This document shows, in pieces, positions 14,549 to 22,567 of a stretch of DNA of 32,557 nt. The first letter of the stretch is position 1. Each line of letters begins with the position of its first letter. The stretch comes from Candidatus Aminicenantota bacterium (GTDB taxonomy: Bacteria > Acidobacteriota > Aminicenantia > Aminicenantales > UBA8522): NCBI GenBank assembly GCA_016934895.1, contig JAFGRZ010000169.1, positions 1-32,557 of the forward strand. The letters are read 5' to 3'. The notes under the pieces are model-generated. The model had not been told where the DNA came from, ran no database searches, and saw only the letters and a list, made by a program, of their open reading frames with translations. The position numbers and the translations under genes were made by a program.

Positions 14549-16117
14549 GTGCCCAAGAATTCTCTCGCTTATGCCCTGGCCAACCCCCTGGCCGTCATGC
14601 TCGACAAGGATCCCCGGGATTTCACCCGGGCCGACTTCCTCAAGGTGATCGCCGAGAAGCGGATCGAGCGGATCACTTTCCATTACACCGGCCTTGACGG
14701 CAAGCTCAAAGAACTCAAACTCCCCGTCTCCGATCCCGATCAGGCGGAATCCATCCTGGCCGAGGGAGAGCGGGTGGACGGCTCATCCCTTTTCAAAGGC
14801 ATGGTGGACGCTTCGCTTTCCGACCTCTATGTCGCGCCCGTCTACAGCACGGCGTTCATCAATCCCCTGGACGAGGGGAGCCTCGATTTCATCTGCCGCT
14901 ACCTGACCAACGACGGAGATTTCGCCCCGTTCGCTCTCGACAGCATCCTGGCCAAGGCCTGCCGGGTGTTCCGCCGGAATTCCGGGCTGGAACTCCAGAT
15001 CATGGGCGAGCTTGAATTCTTTCTGATCGGAGACCACGGTCCCCGCCTTTATCCCGCCCAGAAACAGCAGGGGTACCACGCCGCCGCGCCCTATCTCAAG
15101 AGCGGCCCGATCCTCAATGAGATCGTGCGCTCGATCACCCAGATCACGGGAGCGGTCAAGTATGCGCACAGCGAAGTGGGGTATGTCGAAAGCGTCCATT
15201 CCGACCTTGAGGAAATCAGCGGCAAACAGGCCGAACAGCTCGAAGTCGAGTTCACACCCCGGCCGGCAGAAGAGATGGCCGACGCCCTCGTCCTGGGCCG
15301 CTGGCTCATCCGGAACATCGCCTATCAGCACGGCTGTGTCGCCACGTTCACGCCCAAAATCGAGGAAGGGATCGCCGGGAACGGCCTCCATTTTCACATG
15401 GAGCTCCTCAAGGATGGGAAAAACATTATGGCTGACAATAAGGGGAAACTCACGGCCCGGGCGCGGCGTCTGGTCGGCGGCCTGTGCGCCTATGCCGATT
15501 CGTTGACCGCCTTCGGAAATACGGTTTCGTCGGCCTATCTGAGGCTTGTGCCCCACCAGGAAGCGCCCACGCGCGTCTGCTGGAGCGACCTGAACCGGAG
15601 CGCCCTGATCCGCGTTCCCCTTGGCTGGGGAAACCTCCGGGATCTCGGCAAACGGCTCAATCCCCGGGAGAGGGGCGATTTCTCCGCCGACCAAGGCCGG
15701 CAGACGGTCGAGCTCCGGAGCCCCGACGGCAGCGCCATCATCCATCTCCTGCTTGCCGGGATCGTGATGGCCGCCGATTGGGCCTTCCGGGAGGGCGAAT
15801 CGGCGGCCCGGAAAAACCGGCCGCTCGAACTGGCCGATAAACTTTATGTTCAGGGCAACGTCTTTGACGACCAGGCGCTTCTTCAGAGGCTTCCCGCTCT
15901 CCCGCGGAGTTGCGTCGAATCGAGCCGGGTCCTTCTCGAGAAGCGGGAACTCTATGAAAGGGACGGCATCTTTCCGCGAAGCGTCATCGATTACATGGCC
16001 AGAATGTTGCAGGGCGAGGACGACGAAACCATGAACCAGGGGTTGGCCGACCTTCCGGCCGACGACCGGCTCCATGAGACACGGAGGATCATGCACAAGG
16101 ACCTGCACCGGCACTGA
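14549..16117 (+). CDS. Glutamine synthetase family protein (GlnA-like)
   Basis: A 522-residue member of the glutamine synthetase superfamily, which ligates ammonia or an amine to glutamate using ATP. Conserved landmarks: an N-terminal beta-grasp part with FHYTGLDGKLKELKLPV (44-60), VDGSS (77-81), GELEFFLIG with metal-binding Glu154/156 (153-161), a Glu-rich strand QLEVEFTP (230-237), ATFTPKIEEGIAGNGLHFHM (265-284, His281/283), AYLRLVPHQEAPTRVCW (329-345), NRSALIRVP (349-357) and VELRSPDGSA near 385-395. It is somewhat longer than GSI (about 440-470) and much shorter than GSIII. Start GTG 14549 is favoured by AAAGGAG 8 nt upstream. No GSI adenylylation region is obvious. True ammonia assimilation versus gamma-glutamyl-amine synthesis cannot be settled from sequence alone. 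Confidence 0.88.
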   Translation: MPKNSLAYALANPLAVMLDKDPRDFTRADFLKVIAEKRIERITFHYTGLDGKLKELKLPVSDPDQAESILAEGERVDGSSLFKGMVDASLSDLYVAPVYSTAFINPLDEGSLDFICRYLTNDGDFAPFALDSILAKACRVFRRNSGLELQIMGELEFFLIGDHGPRLYPAQKQQGYHAAAPYLKSGPILNEIVRSITQITGAVKYAHSEVGYVESVHSDLEEISGKQAEQLEVEFTPRPAEEMADALVLGRWLIRNIAYQHGCVATFTPKIEEGIAGNGLHFHMELLKDGKNIMADNKGKLTARARRLVGGLCAYADSLTAFGNTVSSAYLRLVPHQEAPTRVCWSDLNRSALIRVPLGWGNLRDLGKRLNPRERGDFSADQGRQTVELRSPDGSAIIHLLLAGIVMAADWAFREGESAARKNRPLELADKLYVQGNVFDDQALLQRLPALPRSCVESSRVLLEKRELYERDGIFPRSVIDYMARMLQGEDDETMNQGLADLPADDRLHETRRIMHKDLHRH

Positions 16118-16170
16118 GGTATCGGAAAAAAATCGACCGCCGGCCGGGGTGGGCCCGTCCGCAGGGATCG

Positions 16171-17235
16171 ATGGTGATGCCCAAAGAGACGATGACCCCC
16201 AAAGAGAGATGGCTGGCTGTTCTCGGGCGCCGGAAACCCGACCGGGTGCCGATGGATTACTGGGGGACCGCTGAGACCTCGGCCCTTTTGAGGAAACATC
16301 TCGGGTGCCGGACGATCGGGCAGGCGCTGGCCAGGCTCCACGTCGATTACGTCGTCCGTGTCCGGCCCGAATACCGCGGTCCCCGGCTTCCCCGGCGGAC
16401 CGATGTCTTCGGACGGAAATACGCTACGCTTGGATACGGGACCGGCTCCTATGATGAGTGCGTTCATCATCCCCTTTCCGCCTATCGTTCCGTCGAGGAA
16501 ATCGGCCGGCATTATCAATGGCCGAATCCGGACTGGTGGGATTACAGTGTTCTCCGCGGCCAGATCAGGGGACGGGAGATGTATCCCATCCGGGGCGGCG
16601 GCTCCGAGCCTTTTCTGATTTACAAGGATTTACGCGGCCAGGAACAGGCCTTCGTGGACCTCGTCGAAAATCCCGAGATCGTCCATTACTGCTTGGACCG
16701 GCTTTTCAGCCTGGCCTATGAGGACACCGTCCGCACCTATGAACAGATTCCGGGAAAGATCACGCTGACATACGTGGCCGAGGACATGGGCGGACAGAAC
16801 GACCTGATGATCTCGCTGGAGCACATCCGCGAGTTCCTTCTGCCGCGCATGAAGAGGATGATCGATCTGGCCCGACAGGGAGGGGCGGTCGTTTTTCACC
16901 ACAACGACGGCAACTGCCGCCGGGCCATACCGGACATGGTCGAGGCCGGCATCGACATCCTCAATCCCATCCAGTGGTGGAATACGGGGATGGACCGGGC
17001 GGAGCTCAAACGGGAGTTCGGTTCAAAAGTGGTCTTCCACGGCGCCATGGACAATCAGAACACGCTTCCCTTCGGCCGGCCGGACGATGTCCGCCGCGAG
17101 GTCCGCGAGAACCTGGATATCCTCGGGAAGGGGGGCGGTTACATCCTGGCACCGTGCCACAACATCCAGCCGATCACCCCGGTCGAGAATATCATCGCCA
17201 TGTATGAAGCCGGGTATGAGTTCGGCCGGACCTGA
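16171..17235 (+). CDS. Uroporphyrinogen decarboxylase (URO-D) superfamily protein, not typical HemE
   Basis: A 354-residue TIM-barrel protein of the URO-D/cobalamin-methyltransferase superfamily. It opens with MTPKERWLAVLGRRKPDRVP (8-27), the usual first helix of the family, and ends with LAPCHNIQPITPVENIIAMY (326-345), where family members bind substrate or metal. The region that in many methyltransferase-like members reads HSCG here reads HHNDGNC (243-249): the metal-ligand Cys position is Asp. GIDILNPIQ (260-268) follows. HemE is unlikely because no other haem genes are nearby and the sequence resembles the catabolic/methyltransferase branch. ATG 16171, 16177 or 16189 could be the start; caggg before 16171 is only a moderate SD. 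Lies 53 bp after the glutamine-synthetase gene, possibly cotranscribed. Confidence 0.82.
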   Translation: MVMPKETMTPKERWLAVLGRRKPDRVPMDYWGTAETSALLRKHLGCRTIGQALARLHVDYVVRVRPEYRGPRLPRRTDVFGRKYATLGYGTGSYDECVHHPLSAYRSVEEIGRHYQWPNPDWWDYSVLRGQIRGREMYPIRGGGSEPFLIYKDLRGQEQAFVDLVENPEIVHYCLDRLFSLAYEDTVRTYEQIPGKITLTYVAEDMGGQNDLMISLEHIREFLLPRMKRMIDLARQGGAVVFHHNDGNCRRAIPDMVEAGIDILNPIQWWNTGMDRAELKREFGSKVVFHGAMDNQNTLPFGRPDDVRREVRENLDILGKGGGYILAPCHNIQPITPVENIIAMYEAGYEFGRT

Positions 17236-17251
17236 GAGGCGCGGCCCGGAT

Positions 17252-17270
17252 TGAGGCCCCTTCGGCCTCA
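17252..17270. terminator. Hairpin between convergent genes, possible bidirectional terminator
   Basis: TGAGGCC (17252-17258), loop CCTTC, GGCCTCA (17264-17270): a perfect 7-bp stem in the 32-bp gap between the convergent URO-D-like and xylulokinase-like genes. The right arm includes the kinase stop codon. No clear T-run follows on either strand. Confidence 0.5.
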
Positions 17271-18776
17271 TCGCGTCATTTCCCGGTGGTCCCTGAATTC
17301 TTTGGACAGTGTCTTCCAGAGGGAGTTGAACCTCTTCTGCAGCGAATCGTAAAGAGCGAAGTTCTTGTTCTGCGGCTCGACGGCGGGCTTCTCCGTTTTG
17401 ACCCTTTCGGCCGCGACGGCGGCGATGGAGATGCTCCGGCCTCTCTCATTCTCGAAGCTCCAAATCGACTGAAGGGCGGCTCCATAAGCCGCCGCCTCCT
17501 CTTCGGCGAGGGTGACGACCGGTGTTTTGAACACGTCGGCCGCGACCTGAAGCCAGAGCGTGCTTTTGGCCCCTCCTCCCGTCGTCCTGATCTGGTCCGG
17601 CTTCAGACCGAGCGCCCGCATCCGGGAAAAACCGTACCCGAGATTGAGGATCGCCCCTTCCATGACCGACCGGGCCAGGTGGGCGGCGTTAAAGGTCCTC
17701 CTGTCGAGCCCGAAAACGACCGCAGTCGAAAAGGGCAGGACGGGAACCCTTTCGCCGTCGATGAATGGAAGAAAGACCAGACCGTCCGCGCCGGCGGGGG
17801 CCCTGGAGGCGAGCGCTTCCAGCTCCTGGTTGGAAAGCCCGTGCATGGACTTGAAAAGCTCCGTGGTGTTGGTAACGTTCATGGTGCAGAGAAGAGGAAG
17901 CCATCCGCCGGTGCTGTCGCAAAAGGCCGCGATCTCCCCCTCGGGGTCGATAAACGGCCTGTCGAAGTAGGCGAAGATCGTCCCGGACGTGCCCAGACTG
18001 AGGGTGCAAACGCCGGGCTTGACGTTGCCCGTGCCGATGGCCGCCATCATGTTGTCTCCTCCGCCGCTCGAGACAAGAACGTCCTTCATCCCGAACCGTT
18101 TGGCGATGTCCTTTTTGAGCATGCCGAGGGGTTCTTCCGGGTGACGAGGCACGGGAAGCTTTTCTTCCAGGGAGGGATCGATGAGAGCCAGGGCATCTCG
18201 ATGCCAAACTCGTCGCTTGATGTCCATCAGTCCGGTTCCGGAGGCGTCGCCGTATTCCATGGCGGCCCTCCCTGTAAGCCAGTAGTTGAGGTAATTATGG
18301 GGAAGAAGCACGGTCTTGAGGCGCTTATAATTTTCAGGTTCCTTGCGCTTGAGCCAAAGGATCTTGGAGGCGGTGTACCCCACGGCCGGATTGATGCCGA
18401 GCTTCCGGATGACGCTTTCTTTTCCCCCGAGCGCCTTGACGATGAAGTCGGTTTCAGCGACAGTCGATGTGTCGTTCCAGAGCTTGGCCGGACGGATCGG
18501 CTTTCCTTTCCCGTCCAGGGGAACGCAGCCGTGTTGCTGACCGGAAAGGCCGAGAGAGACAATCTTTTGAGGATTGACGCGGGCCGCGGTCAGCGCCCTG
18601 GCCAGCGCTTTTTGCAGGGCCTCGACCCAGACCCGGGGTTCCTGTTCGCTTTCTCCCGGTTTCAACCCGACAACCGGGCGGTGGGGGGCGGCGCCGCGGC
18701 CCCTGACTTTGCCCTTGAAATCGACGATCAAGGCCTTGGTTCCCTGTGTTCCCGAGTCAATTCCGACGGCATACAT
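17268..18776 (-). CDS. xylB: Xylulokinase-like FGGY carbohydrate kinase
   Basis: A 502-residue FGGY-family sugar kinase, most similar in pattern to xylulokinase (D-xylulose to xylulose 5-phosphate). The N-terminal phosphate motif is YAVGIDSGTQGTKALIVDF; next come GLSGQQHGCVPLDGKG and LWNDTST, a central GDASGTGLMD, a second phosphate-site VSSGGGDNMMAAIGTG with SLGTSGTIFAY, and C-terminal TTGGGAKSTLWLQVAADVF followed by EEEAAAYGAAL. Length is normal (about 490-510). The ATG at 18776 is chosen because aggagg lies 5 nt upstream; a start six codons earlier would not use this SD. Related FGGY kinases acting on ribulose, fuculose or gluconate cannot be wholly excluded, but GQQHG favours xylulokinase. 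It is transcribed away from the cyclodeaminase gene. Confidence 0.87.
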   Translation of the reverse strand: MYAVGIDSGTQGTKALIVDFKGKVRGRGAAPHRPVVGLKPGESEQEPRVWVEALQKALARALTAARVNPQKIVSLGLSGQQHGCVPLDGKGKPIRPAKLWNDTSTVAETDFIVKALGGKESVIRKLGINPAVGYTASKILWLKRKEPENYKRLKTVLLPHNYLNYWLTGRAAMEYGDASGTGLMDIKRRVWHRDALALIDPSLEEKLPVPRHPEEPLGMLKKDIAKRFGMKDVLVSSGGGDNMMAAIGTGNVKPGVCTLSLGTSGTIFAYFDRPFIDPEGEIAAFCDSTGGWLPLLCTMNVTNTTELFKSMHGLSNQELEALASRAPAGADGLVFLPFIDGERVPVLPFSTAVVFGLDRRTFNAAHLARSVMEGAILNLGYGFSRMRALGLKPDQIRTTGGGAKSTLWLQVAADVFKTPVVTLAEEEAAAYGAALQSIWSFENERGRSISIAAVAAERVKTEKPAVEPQNKNFALYDSLQKRFNSLWKTLSKEFRDHREMTR

Positions 18777-18847
18777 CGCGTCCTCCTGGATCATTGAACA
18801 CGGCTTGTCTCAACTCATGAACACAGAAGACATGAGAGGTGATTATT

Positions 18848-18876
18848 TTTCTATCAAAATCCCGGGCCAATAGCAA
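18848..18876 (-). promoter_or_regulatory. Tentative promoter for the xylulokinase gene
   Basis: On the minus strand, TTGCTA (18876-18871), 17-nt spacer, TAGAAA (18853-18848), each with two mismatches. The leader of about 65 nt contains a dyad CTCATG/CATGAG (18814-18819 and 18831-18836). Confidence 0.35.
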
Positions 18877-18916
18877 CAAGGAGAACGCTGATGCGCATCC
18901 GTAGAACTTCAAATGA

Positions 18917-18945
18917 TTGCGGCGGGGTATGGCGATTGCTATAAT
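18917..18945 (+). promoter_or_regulatory. Predicted promoter for the ornithine cyclodeaminase-family gene
   Basis: TTGCGG (18917-18922), 17-nt spacer, perfect TATAAT (18940-18945). A start near 18952 gives a leader of about 90 nt. The leader carries an imperfect dyad ATTGAT-N7-GTCAAT (18967-18985) that could be an operator. Confidence 0.5.
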
Positions 18946-19044
18946 AGGCCCCTCCTGGCGCGTATTATTGATTTTCGAAGTCAATCAGCAGATATTTGAA
19001 AGGGATGCTCATGACTGGGACTCGATAAATTTTGGAGGCGTTCG

Positions 19045-20016
19045 ATGGAACGGAAAATACTGTATCTCTCGCGGGCGGATGTGGAGGCGGCCGCCGTGCC
19101 GATGGACCGGATCATCGCCGCCGTCGAAACGATGTTCAGGGAAAAAGGGGAGGGCCGGGTGGAGATGCCGCCCAAGCCCGGTATCCACCCCCGGCCCGAT
19201 TCTTTCATCCATGCCATGCCGGCTTATATCCCTGCCCTTCATTCTGCCGGGATGAAGTGGGTGAGCGGGTTCCCTGAGAATATCGGAAAGGGCCTGCCCT
19301 ATATCAGCGGAGTGATCGTTCTGAATGATTCCGAGACGGGAATTCCCATGGCGATCATGGACGCAACCTGGATCACCGCCAAACGCACGGGTGCGGCAAC
19401 GGCCGTCGCGGCCAGGTACCTGGCCCGGGCGGACTCCGGGTCGGCCGGGATTCTGGGTTGCGGCGTTCAAGGAAGAAGCAATTTGGAAGCCCTGAAGACG
19501 CGATTTCCACTCCGCCGGGTCAAGGCCTATGACACCGATTTCCAGACACGCAGCCGTTATGCCCGGGAAATGTCCCTTAGGCTCGACCTGGATGTCATCC
19601 CTGTTGATACTCCAAAGGACGCCGTGGCCGGCGCGGATATCGTGATCACGGCCGGCCCCCTCCTCAAGACACCCCATGCGACCATCCCGCCTGGCTGGCT
19701 GGCCGAGGGAGCGTTCGCCTCGCTCGTGGACTATGATTCTTACTGGAGCCGCGCTGCCCTCAAGGAAGTGGACAAGTTCTGCACCGATGATGTTCCCCAG
19801 CTTGAATACTCCAAAACGCTCGGCTATTTCCAGGATATCCCGCCGGTCTATGCCGAACTGGGCGAACTCGTGACAGGCCGCAAGCCGGGCCGAGAGAACC
19901 CGTCAGAAAGGACCCTGACCTGCAACCTCGGCCTGGCCCTTGACGACATAGCGGCGGCGCCTTTGGTCTACCGGGCCGCGGTTGAAAAAGGCCTCGGGAC
20001 TTGGCTCCCGCTTTAG
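19045..20016 (+). CDS. Ornithine cyclodeaminase / mu-crystallin family protein
   Basis: A 323-residue NAD(P)-dependent family member. The N-terminal dimerisation part includes LYLSRADVEAAAVPMDRIIA and MPPKPGIHPRP; the active-site region reads MKWVSGFPENIGKGLPYISG, with the conserved Lys of MKWV; then IMDATWITAKRTGAATAVAA and the Rossmann nucleotide-binding motif GILGCGVQGRSNLEAL. GADIVITAG and the final DIAAAPLVYRAAVEKGLG match the family. Known activities range over ornithine cyclodeaminase, alanine dehydrogenase, ketimine reductase and amino-acid biosynthetic roles; the specific one is not determined here. GGAGG (19034-19038) is 6 nt before the ATG. It is divergent from the xylulokinase gene and convergent with the peptidase gene. 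Confidence 0.88.
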   Translation: MERKILYLSRADVEAAAVPMDRIIAAVETMFREKGEGRVEMPPKPGIHPRPDSFIHAMPAYIPALHSAGMKWVSGFPENIGKGLPYISGVIVLNDSETGIPMAIMDATWITAKRTGAATAVAARYLARADSGSAGILGCGVQGRSNLEALKTRFPLRRVKAYDTDFQTRSRYAREMSLRLDLDVIPVDTPKDAVAGADIVITAGPLLKTPHATIPPGWLAEGAFASLVDYDSYWSRAALKEVDKFCTDDVPQLEYSKTLGYFQDIPPVYAELGELVTGRKPGRENPSERTLTCNLGLALDDIAAAPLVYRAAVEKGLGTWLPL

Positions 20017-20043
20017 GGTCGCTTGAGTGTATTTCTGCGCCCG

Positions 20044-20078
20044 GAGATGGCTTTGTCACTGCGTTTCTCGCAATGACA
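20044..20078. repeat. REP-like intergenic palindrome (TGTCATTGCGAG type)
   Basis: The hairpin arms TGTCACTGCG (20054-20063) and CGCAATGACA (20069-20078) match at 9 of 10 positions around a TTTCT loop, preceded by ggagatggcttt. On the minus strand this reads as the TGTCATTGCGAG..CGCAGTGACA repeat type seen scattered in intergenic DNA of many unrelated bacteria. It lies between convergent genes and may also act as a terminator-like or mRNA-stabilising structure. Only one copy is seen in this window. Confidence 0.7.
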
Positions 20079-20098
20079 CATTATCCGGTCCGTCTCGA

Positions 20099-22225
20099 TC
20101 AGTAATCCACCGCAAAGCCCATGTTGAAAAACATGAATGACCAGGCGTCCGTCAGTTGCTCGATGGCCTTGGTCACGTTGCTGGCGCCGTGCCCGGACTT
20201 CGTGTCGATCCGGATGAGCATGGGATTCCGGCAACCCTGCTTCTCCTGAAGCGTCGCCGTGAACTTGAAGGAATGGGCCGGCACCACGCGGTCGTCATGG
20301 TCGGCCGTAGTCACCAACGTCGCCGGGTAGCAGACGCCGTCCTTGATGTTGTGTAGCGGCGAATAGGTATACAGATACTTGAACTGCTCGGGGTCGTCGC
20401 TCGAACCGTACTCCACCACCCAGCCCCAGCCGACTGTGAACTTGTGGAAGCGCAGCATGTCCATGACGCCCACGGCCGGGAAGGCGACTTTGTAGAGTTC
20501 CGGCCTCTGGGTCATGCATGCCCCGACGAGCAAACCTCCGTTGGATGCGCCGGCGATGGCCAGCCTCGCCGGGGAGGTGTATCTTTCCCGGATCAGGTAT
20601 TCCGCGGCGGCGATGAAGTCGTCGAATACGTTTTGCTTGTTCTCCAGCATTCCCGCCTTGTGCCAGGTCTCGCCGTATTCACCGCCTCCTCTCAGGTTGG
20701 CCATGGCGTAGACGCCGTCATTCTCGAGCAGGATGATGTTGGAGACGTTGAAATAGGGTGTCGAACTGGCGTTGAAGCCGCCGTAGGCATAGAGATAGGT
20801 CGGCCGCTTCCCGTCGAACTCAAGACCTTTCTTGTGGACGATGAACATGGGGATCTTCGTCCCGTCCTTGCTGGGATAGAAAACCTGCTTGGCTTCGAAC
20901 ATCGCCGGGTCGAATTTGACCTCGGTTTTGCGGAAAATCTCGGAAGTCCCCGTCGGAATGTCATATTTGTAGATGGTCGGGGGATAGGTGAAAGAGGTGA
21001 ACGTGTAGAAAGTCAACGGGTCCTCTTTTTTGCCGCCGAATCCGCCGGCCGATCCGAGCGCCGGGAGCTCGATCTCCTTTTCCAGATTCCCGGCGAGGTC
21101 GTGCTGGTAGATGTGCGTGCTGGCATCTTTGAGGTAGGAGGCGAAGATCTTGCCGCCGACGATGCCGGCTCTGTTCAGGACCTCGGTTTTTTCCGGGAGG
21201 AGGACCTTCCAGTCTTCTGGAGCAGGGTTGGCGGCCTCCGCGATCACGACCTTCCAGTTTGGAGCGTCCATGTTGGTCATGAGGACGAGCCTGTCCTCAA
21301 GGTTGTTGACGACATAGGTGTCGAACTCGAAACCCTGCACAAGCGGCACGAACTCGTCTTTTTTCGCTTTCAAGTCCTTGAAAAAAAGCTCATTCCCCCG
21401 TGTCCCTTCCGAGATGTTCAGGAAAAGGTAGCGTTCGTCCTCGCTCACATCCACATTGAAATAGCGGCGGGGGTTGGCCGGGTCGGCATAGATGAGTGGG
21501 TCCTCGCTTTGCGGGGTGCCGAGCCGGTGGTAGAAAATTTTCTGGTTTTCGTTGGCGGCGGTGAGCTCCTTGCCTTCTTCCGGCTTGTCGAACCCGGAGT
21601 AGTAGAACCCCTCTCCGTGCCAGGCCGCGCCGCCGAACTTCGTCCACTGAATGCGGTCTTCGAGCTCCCGGCCCGTCTCGATCTCCATGACCCGGATCTC
21701 GGTCCAGTCCGACCCTCCTTCCGAGCGGGAATAGCAGGCGTAACGATCGTCGTTTGAAAACCCGCTCAAAAAAGCCCGGGTCGTCCCGTCCGGCGAGAGC
21801 GTGTTGGGATCGAGAAAAACGCGGGGCTCGCCGTCCAGCCCCTTTTGGATATAGATAACGCTTTGGTTTTGGAGGCCGTCGTTCTTGGTGAAGAAATAAT
21901 ATTCTCCGACGCGGAACGGCGCCGAATAACGGGGATAATTGTAGATCTCGGTCAGCCGGGCTTGGATTTTGTCGCGGAACGGAATTTTTTCCAGATAACC
22001 GAAGGTAACGGCGTTCTGGGATTCCACCCATTGTTTGACGTCCTCCGCTTGGTCATCTTCAAGCCAGCGGTAGGGGTCTGCCACCTTGGTCCCGAAGTAG
22101 TCATCCACCACGTCCCCCTTCTCGGTGACGGGGTAGGTGACCTCGGGCTGTTTTTCCTGGCAGCCGAATGGGGCCAGCAAGAGCAGGATGACCGGAATCA
22201 GGCCGAACAATTGTCTCTTACGCAT
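20099..22225 (-). CDS. Prolyl oligopeptidase (S9A), probable lipoprotein
   Basis: A 708-residue serine peptidase of family S9A, which cleaves short peptides after proline. The N-terminal segment DDYFGTKVADPYRWLEDDQA is the standard beginning of the family; a seven-bladed propeller domain follows (about 90-440), then the alpha/beta-hydrolase domain with YAYGGFNASSTPYF, ANLRGGGEYGETWHKAG, the nucleophile motif GASNGGLLVG, the acid DHDDRVVPAHSFKF and the His of SGHGAS. The full triad is present. A hydrophobic signal ends in FGC (Cys22), so a periplasmic lipoprotein is likely, although the lipobox is not ideal. The SD (aggagag) precedes ATG 22225 and a promoter lies at 22264-22292. Probably used for peptide scavenging. 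Confidence 0.95.
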   Translation of the reverse strand: MRKRQLFGLIPVILLLLAPFGCQEKQPEVTYPVTEKGDVVDDYFGTKVADPYRWLEDDQAEDVKQWVESQNAVTFGYLEKIPFRDKIQARLTEIYNYPRYSAPFRVGEYYFFTKNDGLQNQSVIYIQKGLDGEPRVFLDPNTLSPDGTTRAFLSGFSNDDRYACYSRSEGGSDWTEIRVMEIETGRELEDRIQWTKFGGAAWHGEGFYYSGFDKPEEGKELTAANENQKIFYHRLGTPQSEDPLIYADPANPRRYFNVDVSEDERYLFLNISEGTRGNELFFKDLKAKKDEFVPLVQGFEFDTYVVNNLEDRLVLMTNMDAPNWKVVIAEAANPAPEDWKVLLPEKTEVLNRAGIVGGKIFASYLKDASTHIYQHDLAGNLEKEIELPALGSAGGFGGKKEDPLTFYTFTSFTYPPTIYKYDIPTGTSEIFRKTEVKFDPAMFEAKQVFYPSKDGTKIPMFIVHKKGLEFDGKRPTYLYAYGGFNASSTPYFNVSNIILLENDGVYAMANLRGGGEYGETWHKAGMLENKQNVFDDFIAAAEYLIRERYTSPARLAIAGASNGGLLVGACMTQRPELYKVAFPAVGVMDMLRFHKFTVGWGWVVEYGSSDDPEQFKYLYTYSPLHNIKDGVCYPATLVTTADHDDRVVPAHSFKFTATLQEKQGCRNPMLIRIDTKSGHGASNVTKAIEQLTDAWSFMFFNMGFAVDY

Positions 22226-22263
22226 CGTCTCTCCTTTTCTGGACGGTCGCCGCCAAAGAGGGC

Positions 22264-22292
22264 ATTGTATTAATAAGGGTCGTTCGGTTCAA
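22264..22292 (-). promoter_or_regulatory. Predicted promoter for the prolyl oligopeptidase gene
   Basis: On the minus strand, TTGAAC (22292-22287), 17-nt spacer, TACAAT (22269-22264). The start near 22257 gives a leader of about 30 nt. A GGTTC/GAACC dyad (arms 9 nt apart) overlaps the -35 box. Confidence 0.55.
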
Positions 22293-22384
22293 GAAAAACG
22301 AACCTCCGGAACAAACCGTTTTCGAGCGCTCATTAAAACCATTGCGGCCATCTCCCTATTGAAAGCGCTTCCGGAATCCTTCAT

Positions 22385-22564
22385 TCATTCGACCGGTTGA
22401 AGAAATTCCTTGTTACAGGTGAAGCACGTGTAAACGAAGAAGCGCCGGCGCGGAGATTCGGAGATCGTGACGGGATGAGCCCACAGCCCTCCCTTCTTGA
22501 TGACATATTCCGAGCGGCAGAAGGGACAGCGGCCGTCTTCGGAAATCGGCCGCGGCTCATTCAT
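22385..22564 (-). CDS. Small zinc-ribbon protein (59 residues)
   Basis: A short reading frame not previously expected from its size. It encodes 59 residues with two CxxC pairs, CPFC (13-16) and CFTC (47-50), separated by 30 residues rich in beta-type and basic residues (RRRFFVYT), a classic zinc-ribbon layout. It begins 3 nt after, and in the same frame as, the stop of the methyltransferase gene, so it is almost certainly translated from the same mRNA. The same layout also means the two could once have been one protein. No strong SD is visible, consistent with coupling. Function is unknown; DNA/RNA binding or metal handling are possible. Confidence 0.72.
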   Translation of the reverse strand: MNEPRPISEDGRCPFCRSEYVIKKGGLWAHPVTISESPRRRFFVYTCFTCNKEFLQPVE

Positions 22565-22567
22565 CGA

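Noticed and set aside
14783..16114. A 443-codon minus-strand frame opposite the glutamine synthetase gene
   Set aside because: Glutamine-synthetase motifs on the plus strand are decisive; the opposite frame is a codon-bias shadow.
16171..17235. HemE (haem biosynthesis) assignment
   Set aside because: The metal/substrate segment and the lack of any haem-gene neighbour favour the catabolic URO-D-like branch, so no hem symbol is given.
17286..18797. A 503-codon plus-strand frame opposite the xylulokinase gene
   Set aside because: The minus strand has every FGGY motif and an ideal SD. The plus frame has no recognisable domain.
20044..20078. CRISPR or tRNA-like reading of the short palindrome
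   Set aside because: There is a single copy with no spacer pattern, and the stem-loop is too short for tRNA. A REP-like element or terminator fits better.
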